Notes: generated from the sequence alone by a model not told the origin. DNA of 64,000 bases from Brevundimonas naejangsanensis (GCF_000635915.2 NZ_CP015614.1:789501-853500), one strand, 5' to 3'. Numbered from the stretch's first letter, positions 18,127 through 32,081 are shown. Numbers and translations: made by a program.

Positions 18127-19443
18127 ATGCGCCTGTCGCGCTACTTCCTGCCGATCCTGAAAGAAGCCCCCTCCGACGCCCAGATCGTGTCGCATCAGCT
18201 GATGCTGCGCGCGGGCATGATCAAGCAGGAGGCCGCCGGCATCTACGCCTGGCTGCCGCTGGGCCTGCGGGTGCTGCGCAAGATCGAAAACATCGTGCGC
18301 GAGGAACAGGTCAAGGCCGGCGCTGTCGAGCTGCTGATGCCGACGCTGCAACTGGCCGACCTGTGGCGCGAGAGCGGCCGCTACGACGCCTATGGCCCGG
18401 AGATGCTGCGCATCACCGACCGCCACGAGCGCGAGCTGCTGTACGGGCCGACCAATGAGGAGATGGTCACCGACATCTTCCGCGGCTTCGTGAAGTCGTA
18501 CAAATCCCTGCCGCTGAACCTCTTCCACATCCAGTGGAAGTTCCGCGACGAGCGCCGTCCGCGCTTCGGCGTCATGCGCGGCCGCGAGTTCCTGATGAAG
18601 GACGCCTATTCCTTCGACATCGACGAGGCGTCCGCCCGCATCGCCTACAAGCGGATGTTCGCCGCCTATCTGAACACCTTCGCCCGTCTGGGCCTGAAGG
18701 CTGTGCCGATGCGCGCCGACACCGGCCCGATCGGCGGCGACCTGAGCCACGAGTTCATCGTCCTGGCCGAGACGGGCGAGAGCGAAGTCTTCTGCGACCG
18801 CAAGCTGGTCGAGATGGCGCCGCCGGGCCACGACCTCAGCGTCGAGCAACTTGAAGGCGTGTTCACCGAGCGCACGGCCCTGTACGCCGCAACCGAGGAA
18901 ATGCACGACGCGGCTCAGTTCGAGACCCAGACCGCCGAGGGCGACCGCCTGTCGGCGCGCGGCATCGAGGTCGGCCACATCTTCTACTTCGGCACCAAAT
19001 ATTCGGCGGCGATGAAAGCCAATGTCCAGGGGCCGAACGGCAAGGACGCGCCGGTCCACATGGGCAGCTACGGCGTCGGCGTCTCGCGCCTGCTGGGCGC
19101 CATCATCGAGGCCAGCCACGACGCTGGGGGCATCATCTGGCCGGACGCGGTCGCCCCGTTCGACGTGGTGGTGATCAACCTGCGCGCCAGCGACGAGGCC
19201 GTCTCGGCCGCGTGCGAAGAGGCCGTGGCCAAGCTGGAAGCGGCGGGCAAGGACGTCCTCTACGACGACACGGACGAGCGACCGGGCGGCAAGTTCGCCA
19301 CCGCCGACCTGATCGGCGTGCCGTGGCAGCTGACGATCGGACCCAAGGGCCTGGCCGAGGGCGTGGTGGAGCTGAAGCGCCGCGCCACCGGCGAGAAGCA
19401 GAGCCTGTCGCTGGACGCCGCTCTGGAGCTGCTTACGAAATGA
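18127..19443 (+). CDS. proS: Prolyl-tRNA synthetase, short form
   Basis: A 438-residue class II synthetase that charges tRNA(Pro). The class II core ([23 protein letters not shown], then [13 protein letters not shown], then [26 protein letters not shown]) and the C-terminal anticodon-binding domain ([13 protein letters not shown]...) are complete. The roughly 180-residue INS editing domain of the E. coli-type enzyme is absent between motifs 2 and 3, which is the usual alphaproteobacterial form. Clearance of Ala-tRNA(Pro) would then need a trans-acting protein encoded elsewhere. Its stop overlaps the lolC ATG (ATGA). Confidence 0.96.
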   Translation: MRLSRYFLPILKEAPSDAQIVSHQLMLRAGMIKQEAAGIYAWLPLGLRVLRKIENIVREEQVKAGAVELLMPTLQLADLWRESGRYDAYGPEMLRITDRHERELLYGPTNEEMVTDIFRGFVKSYKSLPLNLFHIQWKFRDERRPRFGVMRGREFLMKDAYSFDIDEASARIAYKRMFAAYLNTFARLGLKAVPMRADTGPIGGDLSHEFIVLAETGESEVFCDRKLVEMAPPGHDLSVEQLEGVFTERTALYAATEEMHDAAQFETQTAEGDRLSARGIEVGHIFYFGTKYSAAMKANVQGPNGKDAPVHMGSYGVGVSRLLGAIIEASHDAGGIIWPDAVAPFDVVVINLRASDEAVSAACEEAVAKLEAAGKDVLYDDTDERPGGKFATADLIGVPWQLTIGPKGLAEGVVELKRRATGEKQSLSLDAALELLTK

Positions 19444-20753
19444 CCGACGCCGCGACGGCTTCCGCTCCGCCGCCCGTATCCAAGCCCGCTGGCCCCTTCT
19501 CCAGTTGGGAGATCGGGCTGGCCCTCCGCTATCTGCGCGCCAAGCGCAAACAGGGCGGGGTGGCGCTGATCGCCATGATCAGCTTCATCGGCATCATGCT
19601 GGCTGTCGCCGTGTTGATCAGCGTCATGAGCATCATGGCGGGCTTTCGCGGCACGCTGATGGACCGCATCCTGTCGTTCAACGGCCATATGTACGTGCAG
19701 GGGCCGCTGCTCTATGCGCCTGACCGCGACGCGGCGTTGAAGCGGATCGCCGACGTACCCGGCGTCGTGGCGGTTACGCCTTTGACCGAAAGCGCCGCCA
19801 TGTTCCGCGCGGGCAATCTGGCGACCGGGGGCATGGTGCGTGGGGTGAGGCCCCAGGATCTGGCCTCGATGAAGTTCGTCTTTGAAAGCCTGAGCCCCGA
19901 GGCGCGCGAGCAGTTCGGCAAGGGCGAATACGGCGGCGATCACGTCCTGATCGGCAAGACCCTGGCCGCAGAAGCGGGCCTGCGCGAAGGCGATCCTATC
20001 TCGCTATATTCGCCGACCGGCGCCGACAGCGCCTTCGGCAATCTGGGCGGGCTGGAGAAAACCTATATCGTCGGCGGCGTCTATACGTCGGGTGCGGCCG
20101 ATTACGACCGGGCCTTCATCTTCATGCCGTTGGAGCAGGCTCAGCTCTTCTTCGGCAAGGACGGCGTCTGGGACATCATCGAGATGAAGGTGGCCGAGCC
20201 GGATAAGGTCGAGAACCTGCTGGCGCCGGTGCAGCGCGCGGCCGGGGCGGGCAACGTCGTGACCGACTGGCGCAACCGTCAGGCGGCAATCTGGGGCGCG
20301 CTTCAGGTCGAGCGCACGGCCATGAGCATCATCCTGGGCATGGTGGTCGCCATCGCCGCCATGAACATCATCAGCGGCATCGTCATGCTGGTGAAGAACA
20401 AGACGCGCGACATCGCCATCCTGCGGACCGTGGGGGCGAGCCAGTCGTCCATCCTGCGCATCTTCTTCGTCTCAGGCGCGGCCATCGGCATCGGCGGCAC
20501 GATTGCGGGCCTGGTGCTGGGCCTGCTGTTCTGCTGGAACATCGGCGCGATCCAGCATTTCCTGGAGGGGCTGCTGGGCGTCCAGCTGTTCAACGCCGAA
20601 GTCTATATGCTCGATTCCGTCCCGGCCAAGGTTGATCTGTGGGACGTGGTCGGTGTGACCGTCTTCTCCTTCCTCATGAGTTGCCTGGCCAGCTTGCCCC
20701 CGTCGTGGAATGCGTCGCGCATCGATCCGGTGGAGGCCCTGCGTTTTGAATAG
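19440..20753 (+). CDS. lolC: Lipoprotein-releasing ABC transporter permease (LolC/E type)
   Basis: A 437-residue inner-membrane permease that extracts mature lipoproteins from the inner membrane for LolA. It has the expected layout: a first transmembrane helix ([26 protein letters not shown]), a large periplasmic MacB-like domain, and three C-terminal helices. The C-terminus has the conserved [13 protein letters not shown] ending. One permease gene is present, as in alphaproteobacteria that use a single LolC/E-like (LolF) subunit as a homodimer. The frame is open upstream into proS, but the ATG at 19440 in an ATGA overlap is clearly the start. Confidence 0.93.
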   Translation: MTDAATASAPPPVSKPAGPFSSWEIGLALRYLRAKRKQGGVALIAMISFIGIMLAVAVLISVMSIMAGFRGTLMDRILSFNGHMYVQGPLLYAPDRDAALKRIADVPGVVAVTPLTESAAMFRAGNLATGGMVRGVRPQDLASMKFVFESLSPEAREQFGKGEYGGDHVLIGKTLAAEAGLREGDPISLYSPTGADSAFGNLGGLEKTYIVGGVYTSGAADYDRAFIFMPLEQAQLFFGKDGVWDIIEMKVAEPDKVENLLAPVQRAAGAGNVVTDWRNRQAAIWGALQVERTAMSIILGMVVAIAAMNIISGIVMLVKNKTRDIAILRTVGASQSSILRIFFVSGAAIGIGGTIAGLVLGLLFCWNIGAIQHFLEGLLGVQLFNAEVYMLDSVPAKVDLWDVVGVTVFSFLMSCLASLPPSWNASRIDPVEALRFE

Positions 20754-21489
20754 GCTGCTGAAGAAGAAGCCCGTCGTCGCCGCTGAGACGAACGGCGCCA
20801 TCCTGTCGCTGCGCGGGGTCACGCGCACCTATCCGACGGCGCAGGGCGGGCTGACGGTGCTCAAGGGCGTCGATCTGGAGGTCATGCCGGGCGAGGTCGT
20901 CGGCCTGATCGGACCGTCCGGCTCGGGCAAGTCCAGCCTGCTGCACGCGGCGGGCCTGCTGGAGCGGCCGACCAGCGGTCAGGTGTTGATCGACGGCGAG
21001 GATGTCGGCGGGCTGGACGAGCGGGCGCGCACCCGCCTTCGCTTGCATCGCATCGGTTTTGTCTATCAGTTCCACCACTTGCTGCCGGAGTTCGACGCTC
21101 TGGACAACGTCGCCCTGCCGATGCGCATTGCAGGCGTGCGGGAAGGGGAGGCGCGTCGCCGCGCGACCGAGCAGCTGACCGCGCTCGGCCTTGGTCAGCG
21201 GATTACGCACCAGCCGGCGCAACTGTCGGGCGGCGAACAACAACGCGTTGCCATCGCCCGCGCCCTGGCCAACAGTCCGCGTCTGCTGTTGGCGGACGAG
21301 CCGACCGGCAACCTGGACCCAACCACCAGTCAGGCGGTGTTCGAGGCCTTGCGCGAACTGGCCAAGACCACGGGCGTCGCGGCTTTGATCGCCACGCACA
21401 ACATGGAACTGGCCGGTCATATGGACCGCGTCTTCGCGCTGAAGGACGGCCATCTGGTGCAGCGCGCCGCCGAAAGTCAGGCCTATTAG
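20746..21489 (+). CDS. lolD: Lipoprotein-releasing ABC transporter ATP-binding protein
   Basis: A 247-residue ATPase partner of LolC. The Walker A is GPSGSGKSS, the signature is [15 protein letters not shown] and the Walker B is [12 protein letters not shown]. Start choice: a TTG at 20746 sits nine bases after GGAGG (20732-20736) and overlaps the end of lolC by eight bases. An ATG at 20710 would add 12 Arg-rich residues and lacks such a site. Cotranscribed and translationally coupled with lolC. Confidence 0.93.
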   Translation: MNRLLKKKPVVAAETNGAILSLRGVTRTYPTAQGGLTVLKGVDLEVMPGEVVGLIGPSGSGKSSLLHAAGLLERPTSGQVLIDGEDVGGLDERARTRLRLHRIGFVYQFHHLLPEFDALDNVALPMRIAGVREGEARRRATEQLTALGLGQRITHQPAQLSGGEQQRVAIARALANSPRLLLADEPTGNLDPTTSQAVFEALRELAKTTGVAALIATHNMELAGHMDRVFALKDGHLVQRAAESQAY

Positions 21490-21497
21490 CGGTCGAC

Positions 21498-21515
21498 AAG
21501 CCTGTTCGCAGGCTT
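21498..21515 (+). terminator. Stem-loop after lolD
   Basis: A 7-bp stem AAGCCTG/CAGGCTT closed by a TTCG tetraloop, nine bases after the lolD stop. It is followed by AAGCCCTCG rather than a T-run, so it may act as a 3'-end stabiliser or a weak or Rho-assisted terminator. It separates proS-lolCD from the dnaE promoter. Confidence 0.45.
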
Positions 21516-21571
21516 AAGCCCTCGTCCGATGGGGCGGCATGACCCAGGTCGCCTTCCTCGCGGATTGAGGG

Positions 21572-21600
21572 TTGACGAGAACAAATGAGCAACCTAGAAC
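21572..21600 (+). promoter_or_regulatory. Strong housekeeping promoter for the leader ORF and dnaE
   Basis: TTGACG (21572-21577), a 17-base spacer and TAGAAC (21595-21600). The -35 is almost perfect and the -10 fits the TANAWC element described for Caulobacter housekeeping sigma. The predicted start is near 21607, about 27 bases before the 29-codon ORF and 146 before dnaE. It is the best promoter match found in the window. Confidence 0.72.
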
Positions 21601-21633
21601 AAAAGGGCAACATCTGATCTGGGGATAAAATCA

Positions 21634-21723
21634 ATGGCGCGTTGGGTGAGGGATCTTCTGTCGCTTGCGTCCTGCGGCGGCTTCGTCTGGATGGTCTGGC
21701 AGGCGGCCTTCCTGGTGACATGA
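21634..21723 (+). CDS. 29-residue hydrophobic small protein or leader peptide
   Basis: A short ORF with ATG at 21634, GGGGAT about eight bases upstream and a TGA at 21721. The product begins MARWVRDLLS, then continues as a single hydrophobic stretch (CGGFVWMVWQAAFLV) with three Trp in all. It lies between the strong promoter at 21572 and dnaE, whose start is 29 bases downstream. It could be a genuine small membrane protein or a translated leader influencing dnaE. No homology can be asserted from sequence alone. Confidence 0.5.
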   Translation: MARWVRDLLSLASCGGFVWMVWQAAFLVT

Positions 21724-21752
21724 CCGCGCCCCGCTGAGGGGCGACTCCCTGC

Positions 21753-25252
<3,500 letters not shown>

Positions 25253-25256
<4 letters not shown>

Positions 25257-25621
25257 TGAGCGAGACGAGCGTGAAGACCCATGCCGGGTCCTGCCACTGC
25301 GGCGCGGTCGCCTATGAAGTCGATGTCGGTCTGGATGGACTGGTCGAATGCAACTGCTCCCATTGCTACCGCAAGGGATTCGTTCTGGCGTTCGCGCCGC
25401 GCTCGGCGTTCCGCCTGACGAAGGGAGAGGGTGAAATGACATCCTACTTCTTCAATCAGCACAAGATCGATCATCGCTTCTGCAAGACCTGCGGTGTGCA
25501 GCCGTTCGGCTACGGCGTGGGGCCGGACGGAGCCGAGGTGGCCGCGATCAATATCCGCACCCTGACCGATATCGAGCCCTGGACCTGGACGGCGCAGCGC
25601 GTGGACGGCCGCAGCTTCTGA
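25253..25621 (+). CDS. GFA family zinc-binding protein
   Basis: A 122-residue protein of the GFA (glutathione-dependent formaldehyde-activating enzyme-like, CENP-V) fold. The zinc cysteines are visible: C14 and C16 (SCHCGAV), C33, C35 and C38 (CNCSHC), and a distal pair in [10 protein letters not shown]. Most bacterial members have no proven reaction and the name is historical. The gene starts in an overlap with the dnaE stop, at ATG 25253 or the next codon at 25256, and is probably cotranscribed with dnaE. Confidence 0.88.
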
Positions 25622-25693
25622 TCCGGCCCAAGCGTCGGCTCGCGGGGTGACGTAGGGCCCGCGACGGCTGATGCGGCCATCTTGTTCGGCCGC

Positions 25694-25722
25694 TTGTGTT
25701 TTTCAGGCCTTTCGCCTATATG
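25694..25722 (+). promoter_or_regulatory. Candidate promoter of the rpsB operon
   Basis: TTGTGT (25694-25699), a 17-base spacer and TATATG (25717-25722), in the 228-base gap before rpsB. Initiation near 25729 would give a leader of about 120 bases, long enough for an autoregulatory S2-binding structure of the kind known for rpsB in other bacteria. No specific structure was resolved. Confidence 0.45.
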
Positions 25723-25849
25723 CGCGGCGCACTTCGCACGTGGGCGTGGCGTGGTTCGGGGAGACATCCCGGCCTGCACCGTTCCGAGGGATCAGCCGAT
25801 CCTTTTAACCGCCCGCGCTAGGTTTGATCGGAAAAAGGAAAACACGATC

Positions 25850-26731
25850 ATGGCTCTGCCTGAATTCTCGATGCGTACCCTGCTGGAAGCCGGCGCTCAC
25901 TTCGGTCACCAGACGCACCGCTGGAACCCGAAGATGGACCGCTACATCTTCGGCTCGCGCTCGAACATCCACATCATCGACCTGTCGCAGACGATGCCGC
26001 TGCTGCACCAGGCTCTGGTCGCCGTGCGCGACGTGGCCGCCAAGGGCGGTCGCGTTCTGTTCGTCGGCACCAAGCGTCAGGCCGCCGACCCGGTCGCGCA
26101 GGCCGCCACGCGCTGCGCCCAATACTACATGAACAACCGCTGGCTGGGCGGCACCCTGACCAACTGGCGCACCGTCTCGAACTCGATCCAGCGCCTGCGC
26201 GAACTGGAAACCATCCTTCAAACCGGCGAAGGCCGTAACAAGAAGGAACTGCTGACCCTGCAGCGCGAGAAGGACCGTCTGGAACTGTCGCTGGGCGGCA
26301 TCAAGGACATGGGTTCGGTGCCGGACATCATGTTCGTGATCGACACCAACAAGGAATCGATCGCGATCCAGGAAGCCCGCAAGCTGAACATCCCGATCAT
26401 CGCCATCCTGGACACCAACTCGGACCCGGACGGCATCACCTATCCGGTGCCGGGCAACGATGACGCCGCCCGCGCCATCCAGACCTACTGCGACCTGATC
26501 GCCGACGCCGTTCTGGACGGCCTGGCCGCCGGCGCCGTCGCCCAAGGCATCGACCTGGGCGCTTCGGAAGCTCCGGTTGAGCCGATGCTGCGCGAAGCCT
26601 CGGCCCCCGTGGCCGCCGACCCGGCTCCGGCCGGCACGGAAGGCGTGGCTGAAGAGATGGTCGCCGCCGAGGCCGCTGCCGTCGAGACCCCTGCGGTCGA
26701 AGCCGCCGAGGCCGAGAAGGTCGAAGGCTAA
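25850..26731 (+). CDS. rpsB: 30S ribosomal protein S2
   Basis: A 293-residue S2 beginning [29 protein letters not shown], the conserved N-terminus. [15 protein letters not shown] and [12 protein letters not shown] are further hallmarks. The last 45 or so residues form an Ala/Glu/Val-rich, low-complexity acidic tail ([20 protein letters not shown]...) beyond the ribosomal fold, longer than in E. coli. The frame is open upstream, but the ATG at 25850 with AAAAAGGAAA before it is the start. It is followed by a hairpin and then tsf. Confidence 0.97.
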   Translation: MALPEFSMRTLLEAGAHFGHQTHRWNPKMDRYIFGSRSNIHIIDLSQTMPLLHQALVAVRDVAAKGGRVLFVGTKRQAADPVAQAATRCAQYYMNNRWLGGTLTNWRTVSNSIQRLRELETILQTGEGRNKKELLTLQREKDRLELSLGGIKDMGSVPDIMFVIDTNKESIAIQEARKLNIPIIAILDTNSDPDGITYPVPGNDDAARAIQTYCDLIADAVLDGLAAGAVAQGIDLGASEAPVEPMLREASAPVAADPAPAGTEGVAEEMVAAEAAAVETPAVEAAEAEKVEG

Positions 26732-26782
26732 GGACTGACGTTCCGGCGCCGCCAGCGCGCTGGACCGACGTCAACTTGACAT

Positions 26783-26808
26783 GCGGCCGGGCTAAACAGT
26801 CCGGCCGC
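26783..26808 (+). terminator. Stem-loop between rpsB and tsf (attenuator candidate)
   Basis: A perfect 8-bp inverted repeat GCGGCCGG/CCGGCCGC (26783-26790 and 26801-26808). One more C-G and one G-T pair leave a TAAACA loop, giving a 10-bp GC-rich stem. It is followed by CCATTTTGAATTT, a weak T-tract. Partial termination between rpsB and tsf is known in E. coli; here the position and form are consistent with attenuation or RNA processing. The TTGACA just upstream is not called a promoter because the spacing to any -10 is wrong. Confidence 0.55.
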
Positions 26809-26833
26809 CCATTTTGAATTTCAGGAGAAAGAC

Positions 26834-27772
26834 ATGGCCGAGATCACTGCCGCCCTCGTGAAGGAACTTCGCGAGCGTTCGGGCGTCGGCATGATGGACT
26901 GCAAGAAGGCGCTGGTTGAGAACAACGGCGACATCGAAGCAGCCATCGACTGGCTGCGCGCCAAGGGTCTGTCCAAGGCCGCCAAGAAGGCCGACCGCGT
27001 CGCCGCCGAGGGCCTGGTGGCCGTCGCCGTGCGCGAAGACGGCAAGGGCGAAGTCGCCTCGGCCATCGAGTTCAACGCCGAAACCGACTTCGTGGCCCGC
27101 AACGACCTGTTCCAGGCTGCGGCCAAGGAATTCGCTCAACTGGGCCTGCACCATGACGGCGTCGACGCCATCCACGGCGCGACCCTGGAAAACGGCAAGA
27201 CCGTCGAGGCCGAAGTCACCAACCTGATCGCCACGATCGGCGAGAACATGCAGCTGCGTCGTGCGGCTCGCCTGTCGGTTGGCGAAGGCGCGGTTGCGAC
27301 CTACGTCCACAACGCCGTGTCGCCGGGCGTCGGCCGCATCGGCGTGCTGGTCGCCCTGGAAGGCGCCGGCGATAAGGAAGCCCTGCGCGAAGTGGGCCGC
27401 AAGATCGCCATGCACGTGGCGGCCACGGCTCCGCTGGCGCTGGACACCTCGGACCTGGACCCGGCGGCGATCGAGAAGGAACGCGCTGTCCTGATCGAGA
27501 AGGCCAAGGAAGAAGGCCGTCCGGAAAACATGATCGAGAAGATCGTGTCGGGCCAGATCGCCAAGTTCCAGAAGGACGTGGTGCTGACCAAGCAGCCGTT
27601 CGTCATGGACCCGGACGTGACCATCGAACAACTGGTCGCCAACACCGGCAAGGAGCTGGGCTCTGAGCTGAAGCTGGCCGGTTTCGTCCGCATGGCCCTG
27701 GGCGAAGGCGTCGAGAAGTCCGACGCTCCCGACTTCGCGTCGGAAGTCGCCTCGATGACCGGCGGCAACTAA
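26834..27772 (+). CDS. tsf: Elongation factor Ts
   Basis: A 312-residue guanine-nucleotide exchange factor for EF-Tu. The N-terminal UBA-like domain ([22 protein letters not shown]) and the TDFVARND motif of the core are both present, followed by the two core subdomains. It has an AGGAG-type site eight bases upstream (TTTCAGGAGAAAGACATG). A perfect hairpin follows the stop. Confidence 0.97.
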   Translation: MAEITAALVKELRERSGVGMMDCKKALVENNGDIEAAIDWLRAKGLSKAAKKADRVAAEGLVAVAVREDGKGEVASAIEFNAETDFVARNDLFQAAAKEFAQLGLHHDGVDAIHGATLENGKTVEAEVTNLIATIGENMQLRRAARLSVGEGAVATYVHNAVSPGVGRIGVLVALEGAGDKEALREVGRKIAMHVAATAPLALDTSDLDPAAIEKERAVLIEKAKEEGRPENMIEKIVSGQIAKFQKDVVLTKQPFVMDPDVTIEQLVANTGKELGSELKLAGFVRMALGEGVEKSDAPDFASEVASMTGGN

Positions 27773-27780
27773 AAAGACCT

Positions 27781-27805
27781 CTCCCTCCCCGCGACGGGGA
27801 GGGAG
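27781..27805 (+). terminator. Hairpin after tsf
   Basis: A perfect 10-bp stem CTCCCTCCCC/GGGGAGGGAG with a GCGAC loop, eight bases after the tsf stop. It is followed by AATTATG, without a true T-run, and preceded by AAAAAG, which would be the U-tract if read from the other strand. It probably ends or attenuates the rpsB-tsf transcript before pyrH. It resembles the stems of the intergenic repeat at 17207-17370. Confidence 0.6.
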
Positions 27806-27917
27806 AATTATGCGTTTGGGCGCGTTCGGCTTTGAAGGCTGACGCGCCCTTCGTCTATGATGAGCCGCCGATTCACTTCGCGCGGATGCTAACCCCTGTA
27901 TCCACGGACCCCTGACC

Positions 27918-28655
27918 ATGCCCGACGCCCCCTCTGAGTTTCGTTACAAGCGCGTCCTGCTGAAGGTCTCGGGCGAGGTTCTGATGGGCGATCAGCCCTA
28001 TGGAATCGACATGAAGACGGTGGACGTGGTCGCCGCCGCCGTCGCCGCCGTGGCGCGTCAGGGCGTGGAAATCTGCCTGGTCATCGGCGGGGGCAATATC
28101 TTCCGGGGCCTGTCCAAGGCCGCCGAGGGCATGGACCGCGCCAACGCCGACTACATGGGCATGCTGGCCACCATCATGAACGCCCTGGCCATGCAGGGCG
28201 CGCTGGAAAAAATCGGGGTCGACACGCGGGTCCAGAGCGCCATTCCGATGGCCGCGATCGCCGAGCCCTACATCCGTCGCCGCGCGCTGCGTCACCTGGA
28301 AAAGGGCCGGGTGGTGATCTTCGCCGCCGGCGTGGGCGCGCCCTTCTTCACCACGGACTCCGGCGCCGCGCTGCGGGCGGCCGAGATGGGCTGCGACGCC
28401 CTGCTGAAGGGCACCAGCGTTGATGGCGTCTACACGGCCGATCCGAAGAAGGACCCGACGGCCACCCGCTATGAAACGCTGACCTATCAGGATGTCCTGG
28501 CCAAGGACCTGCGGGTCATGGACGCCTCGGCCATCGCCCTGATGCGCGACAGCGGCATTCCGATCGTGGTCTTCTCGATTCGCGAGGAAGGTTCGCTGCA
28601 CAAGACCTTGACGGGGCAGGGGACCTATACCGTCATCACCAACAAGCCCGCCTGA
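27918..28655 (+). CDS. pyrH: UMP kinase
   Basis: A 245-residue amino-acid-kinase-fold enzyme that phosphorylates UMP to UDP. The N-terminal [14 protein letters not shown], the GGGNIFRG loop, the AADYMG-like segment ([16 protein letters not shown]) and the [17 protein letters not shown] nucleotide region are all present. It begins 145 bases after tsf, beyond the hairpin. A GATTC (GANTC) site lies at 27870-27874 upstream. No clear ribosome-binding site precedes the ATG. Confidence 0.97.
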   Translation: MPDAPSEFRYKRVLLKVSGEVLMGDQPYGIDMKTVDVVAAAVAAVARQGVEICLVIGGGNIFRGLSKAAEGMDRANADYMGMLATIMNALAMQGALEKIGVDTRVQSAIPMAAIAEPYIRRRALRHLEKGRVVIFAAGVGAPFFTTDSGAALRAAEMGCDALLKGTSVDGVYTADPKKDPTATRYETLTYQDVLAKDLRVMDASAIALMRDSGIPIVVFSIREEGSLHKTLTGQGTYTVITNKPA

Positions 28656-28695
28656 GCGGCTTCGCTATTCAACGACAGGACCAAGGACATTCGTC

Positions 28696-29253
28696 ATGGC
28701 CAAACCCGATCTCAAAACCTTTCGTGACCGGATGGAAAAGTCGGTCTCCTCGCTGAAGGACGACTATGCGGGCCTGCGCACGGGCCGCGCCAACGCGGGC
28801 CTGCTGGAACCGGTCGTCGTCGAAGCCTATGGCGCGACCTCGCCGCTGACCGCCGTCGCCGCCATCAGCGTGCCGGAACCGCGCATGATCTCGGTCAGCG
28901 TCTGGGACAAGGGCATGGTGGTCTCGGTCGAGAAGGCGATCCGCTCCGCGGGCCTGGGCCTGAACCCGATCGTCGACGGCCAGAACCTGCGTATTCCGAT
29001 CCCGCCGCTGACCGAAGAGCGCCGTAAGGACCTCGCCAAGCTGGCCGCCAAATACGCCGAGGACAAGAAGATCGCTGTGCGCAACGTGCGCCGCGACGCC
29101 AACGATGAGCTGAAGAAGGCTGAAAAGGCCGGCGATATCAGCCAGGATGAACAGAAGAAGATGGAAGCTGAGGTCCAGAAGGACACTGACGCCGCCATCA
29201 AGCGCATCGACGAGACCTTGAAGGCCAAGGAAGTCGAGATCATGCAGGTCTGA
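28696..29253 (+). CDS. frr: Ribosome recycling factor
   Basis: A 185-residue factor that, with EF-G, splits post-termination ribosomes. The [19 protein letters not shown] segment, the [19 protein letters not shown] region and the two-domain helical length are typical. It follows pyrH by 40 bases with an AGGACCAAGGA purine stretch upstream. The pyrH-frr-uppS order is standard in the group. Confidence 0.97.
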   Translation: MAKPDLKTFRDRMEKSVSSLKDDYAGLRTGRANAGLLEPVVVEAYGATSPLTAVAAISVPEPRMISVSVWDKGMVVSVEKAIRSAGLGLNPIVDGQNLRIPIPPLTEERRKDLAKLAAKYAEDKKIAVRNVRRDANDELKKAEKAGDISQDEQKKMEAEVQKDTDAAIKRIDETLKAKEVEIMQV

Positions 29254-29287
29254 CGCCCGCGTCAGGTCTGTCCAAGGAAGGTCTCAT

Positions 29288-30046
29288 ATGTCGGCCGAGC
29301 CCGTCGCCACGGCGCCTGCAAAGGGGCCTCGTCACGTCGCCCTGATCATGGACGGCAACGGCCGCTGGGCGCAGCGACGGGGCCTTCCGCGCGCCGTGGG
29401 CCACCGCGAGGGGGTCCAGGCCCTGCGCCGGACCATCAAGGCTGCGCCTGAACTGGGCGTGCAGTGCCTGACGGTGTTCGGTTTCTCGACCGAGAACTGG
29501 AGCCGTCCGGCCGATGAGGTGTCCGACCTCATGGGGCTGGTGCGCGCCTTCGTCGGCAGCGATCTGAAGCGGTTGGAGGCTGCGGGGGTGCGGGTGAAGG
29601 TTCTCGGGCGCCGGACGGGTCTGCCTGAAGATATCGCCGGCATCGTCGCGCGGGCCGAGGCGCAGACGGCTCACAACGACAAATTCCTGCTGCAGGTGGC
29701 CTTCAACTATGGCGGCCGGGCGGATCTGGCCGATGCGGCTCAGCGTCTGGTCGATCGCGCCCGCGCTGGCGAAGACTTCATCGTCGACGAAGAGGCGCTG
29801 GGCGCCGGCCTGTCGACGGCGGGCGCGCCCCCGGTCGATCTGATCGTGCGAACCTCGGGCGAGCAGCGCCTGTCCAACTTCCTGTTGTGGGAGGCGGCTT
29901 ACGCCGAGATGGTTTTCCAGGACATCCTCTGGCCGGACTACGGCGCTGAAACCCTGGCCGAGGCCATCGCCCAGTTCGCCTGTCGCCAGCGTCGCTATGG
30001 CGGGCGCGAGGTCATGGACACCGCTTATGGCGAGGCGGCGGTCTGA
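29288..30046 (+). CDS. uppS: Undecaprenyl diphosphate synthase
   Basis: A 252-residue cis-prenyltransferase that makes the C55 carrier lipid for peptidoglycan and O-antigen. The catalytic loop IMDGNGRWAQRRG has Asp22. VFGFSTENWSRP and the C-terminal RTSGEQRLSNFLLWEAAYAE are family hallmarks. AAGGAAGG precedes the ATG. The next gene starts two bases after its stop (TGATATG). Confidence 0.96.
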   Translation: MSAEPVATAPAKGPRHVALIMDGNGRWAQRRGLPRAVGHREGVQALRRTIKAAPELGVQCLTVFGFSTENWSRPADEVSDLMGLVRAFVGSDLKRLEAAGVRVKVLGRRTGLPEDIAGIVARAEAQTAHNDKFLLQVAFNYGGRADLADAAQRLVDRARAGEDFIVDEEALGAGLSTAGAPPVDLIVRTSGEQRLSNFLLWEAAYAEMVFQDILWPDYGAETLAEAIAQFACRQRRYGGREVMDTAYGEAAV

Positions 30047-30047
30047 T

Positions 30048-30866
30048 ATGGCGTTAAAGCCTCGCGACATCGCCCTGCGCGCCGCCTCTGCGGTCGTGCT
30101 GGCCCCGGCGGCGGTTCTGGCGACCTGGGCCGGGGGCGACTGGTTCTGCGCCTTAGTGGTCGCGGGCGCGGTGTTGCTGGCCTTCGAATGGGCCAGGATG
30201 TGCGCGCCCAGGCTGTGGCGGCCGATCGGCGTCGCGGTGGCTCTGGCCCTGGTCGTGGCGGTGATCGCCGCCCACGTCGGCCAGATTTCGCTGGCGCTGG
30301 TGTTGATGGTGTTCGGGGCGCTGGCGGCGGGCCTGTTCGCCCGGACGCGCGGCCAGTCGGCGCTTGATACCGCCTATGGCGTGCTCTACCTCGGCTGGCC
30401 CTGCGTTCTGTTGATCTGGCTGCGCGACCTGCATGAAGTGCAGGGGCTGTACTGGACCGTGCTGGTCTTCGCCGTCGCCTGGTCGGCGGACATTCTGGCC
30501 TATCTGGTCGGCAGCTTCGTCGGGGGCCCGAAGCTGTGGCCGCGCTTTTCGCCGAACAAGACCTGGTCCGGCTTCATCGGCGGGCTGACCGCCGGGATGA
30601 TCGCCGGCGCCGCAATGGCGGGCTGGCTGGACATGGGGATGCTGACGGCCGTCTGGGGCGGGGTGCTGGGCCTGACCGCCGCCCTGGCCACCATGGGCGG
30701 CGATCTGTGGGAGTCGGCGCTGAAGCGGCGTTTCGGCGTCAAGGATGCGGGCAATCTGATTCCAGGCCACGGAGGTCTGCTGGACCGCGTCGACGGCCTG
30801 ATGTTCGCCGTGGTCGTGGTCGCCGCCGGGCGGCTGATCGTCCTCATGTTGGAGCGGGCGGCGTGA
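30048..30866 (+). CDS. cdsA: Phosphatidate cytidylyltransferase
   Basis: A 272-residue integral membrane enzyme that makes CDP-diacylglycerol, the branch point of phospholipid synthesis. About seven hydrophobic segments are visible. The CDS signature appears near the C-terminus as [25 protein letters not shown], after [12 protein letters not shown]. The ATG at 30048 is chosen over an in-frame ATG inside uppS. Its TGA overlaps the GTG start of dxr. Confidence 0.95.
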   Translation: MALKPRDIALRAASAVVLAPAAVLATWAGGDWFCALVVAGAVLLAFEWARMCAPRLWRPIGVAVALALVVAVIAAHVGQISLALVLMVFGALAAGLFARTRGQSALDTAYGVLYLGWPCVLLIWLRDLHEVQGLYWTVLVFAVAWSADILAYLVGSFVGGPKLWPRFSPNKTWSGFIGGLTAGMIAGAAMAGWLDMGMLTAVWGGVLGLTAALATMGGDLWESALKRRFGVKDAGNLIPGHGGLLDRVDGLMFAVVVVAAGRLIVLMLERAA

Positions 30867-32059
30867 TCGCGCGGCGCGTCACGATTCTGGGCTCGACCGG
30901 GTCGGTCGGCTCGTCGACGCTGGACCTCATGGAACAGACGCAAGGCGCGGGCTCTGCGCGGTTCGAGGTCGAGGCCCTGACCGGCGGCGCCAATATCGCC
31001 CGGCTGGCCGAGCAGGCGCGCCGCTGGCGGCCGCGCATCGCCGTGACAGCCGATCCCGCGCGGCTGAATGAACTGCGCGAAGCCCTGACGGGAACCGGGA
31101 TCGAGACGGCGGCCGGGCCGGACGCCATCGTGGAAGCAGCCACGCGGCCGGCCGACTGGATCATGGCCTCTATCGTCGGCGCGGCGGGCCTGCGGTCGGC
31201 CTGGGCGGCGGCGGAGACGGGCGCCACCCTGGCCCTGGCGAATAAGGAGAGCCTGGTCTGCTGCGGTCCTGCGCTGATCGAGCGGGTCCGGCGCAGCGGG
31301 GGCCAGCTGATCCCGGTCGATTCCGAGCACTCCGCCATCTTTCAGGTCTTCCCGCTCGAGGCGCCCGAGCGGGTGTCCAAGCTGGTGCTGACCGCGTCGG
31401 GCGGGCCGTTCCGCACTCTGCCCCGCTCGGCCATGACGCGGATTACGCCCGAGCAGGCGGTCGCCCATCCGAACTGGAGCATGGGCGCTAAGATTTCGGT
31501 CGACAGCGCCACCATGGCCAACAAGGGGCTGGAACTGATCGAGGCCGCCTATCTGTTCGACATGCCGGGTGAACGGATCGATGTGGTCGTCCACCCGGAA
31601 TCGATCATCCACAGCCTTGTGGAATATGTGGATGGTTCGACGCTGGCCCAGATGGGGCCGCCGGACATGAGGACGCCGATCGCCTGCGCCCTGTCCTGGC
31701 CAGACCGACTGGCCTGGCCCGCGCCTAGGCTGGACCTGGCGTCGCTGGGACGACTGACCTTCGAGGCGCCGGATGAGGCGCGCTTTCCGGCCCTGAGGCT
31801 GGCGCGCGAAGCCCTGGCGGCGGGCGGCGAGGCGCCGATCGTCTTCAATGCCGCTAATGAAGTGGCGGCTCTGGCGTTTCTTGACCGACGGCTGGGCTTT
31901 CTCAATATTGCCGCAGTCGTCGCCGACACCCTTGAGAAGGCGACCAGCGCGGGCGTGTCTTGCGGTTCGGACGATGCCTGCGATGCGGCTCTGGCCGTCG
32001 ATGCGCAGGCGCGGCGGATTGCGAGCGACGTCATCGCCTCGCTGAACATGGCTGCCTGA
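30863..32059 (+). CDS. dxr: 1-deoxy-D-xylulose 5-phosphate reductoisomerase
   Basis: A 398-residue NADPH-dependent enzyme making 2-C-methyl-D-erythritol 4-phosphate, the committed step of the MEP isoprenoid pathway that feeds uppS. The nucleotide loop [10 protein letters not shown] is at residues 10-19. [19 protein letters not shown] (metal and substrate residues) and TASGGPF lie downstream. The GTG start at 30863 overlaps the cdsA stop by four bases (GTGA). The upstream open frame is cdsA read out of phase. Confidence 0.96.
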   Translation: MIARRVTILGSTGSVGSSTLDLMEQTQGAGSARFEVEALTGGANIARLAEQARRWRPRIAVTADPARLNELREALTGTGIETAAGPDAIVEAATRPADWIMASIVGAAGLRSAWAAAETGATLALANKESLVCCGPALIERVRRSGGQLIPVDSEHSAIFQVFPLEAPERVSKLVLTASGGPFRTLPRSAMTRITPEQAVAHPNWSMGAKISVDSATMANKGLELIEAAYLFDMPGERIDVVVHPESIIHSLVEYVDGSTLAQMGPPDMRTPIACALSWPDRLAWPAPRLDLASLGRLTFEAPDEARFPALRLAREALAAGGEAPIVFNAANEVAALAFLDRRLGFLNIAAVVADTLEKATSAGVSCGSDDACDAALAVDAQARRIASDVIASLNMAA

Positions 32060-32081
32060 GGGCGCGGGAGAGACGAGCGGC

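Noticed and set aside
26776..26798. TTGACA with TAAACA as a tsf promoter
   Set aside because: The spacing is only 11 bases, and the -10-like bases are the loop of the perfect hairpin at 26783-26808, which explains them better.
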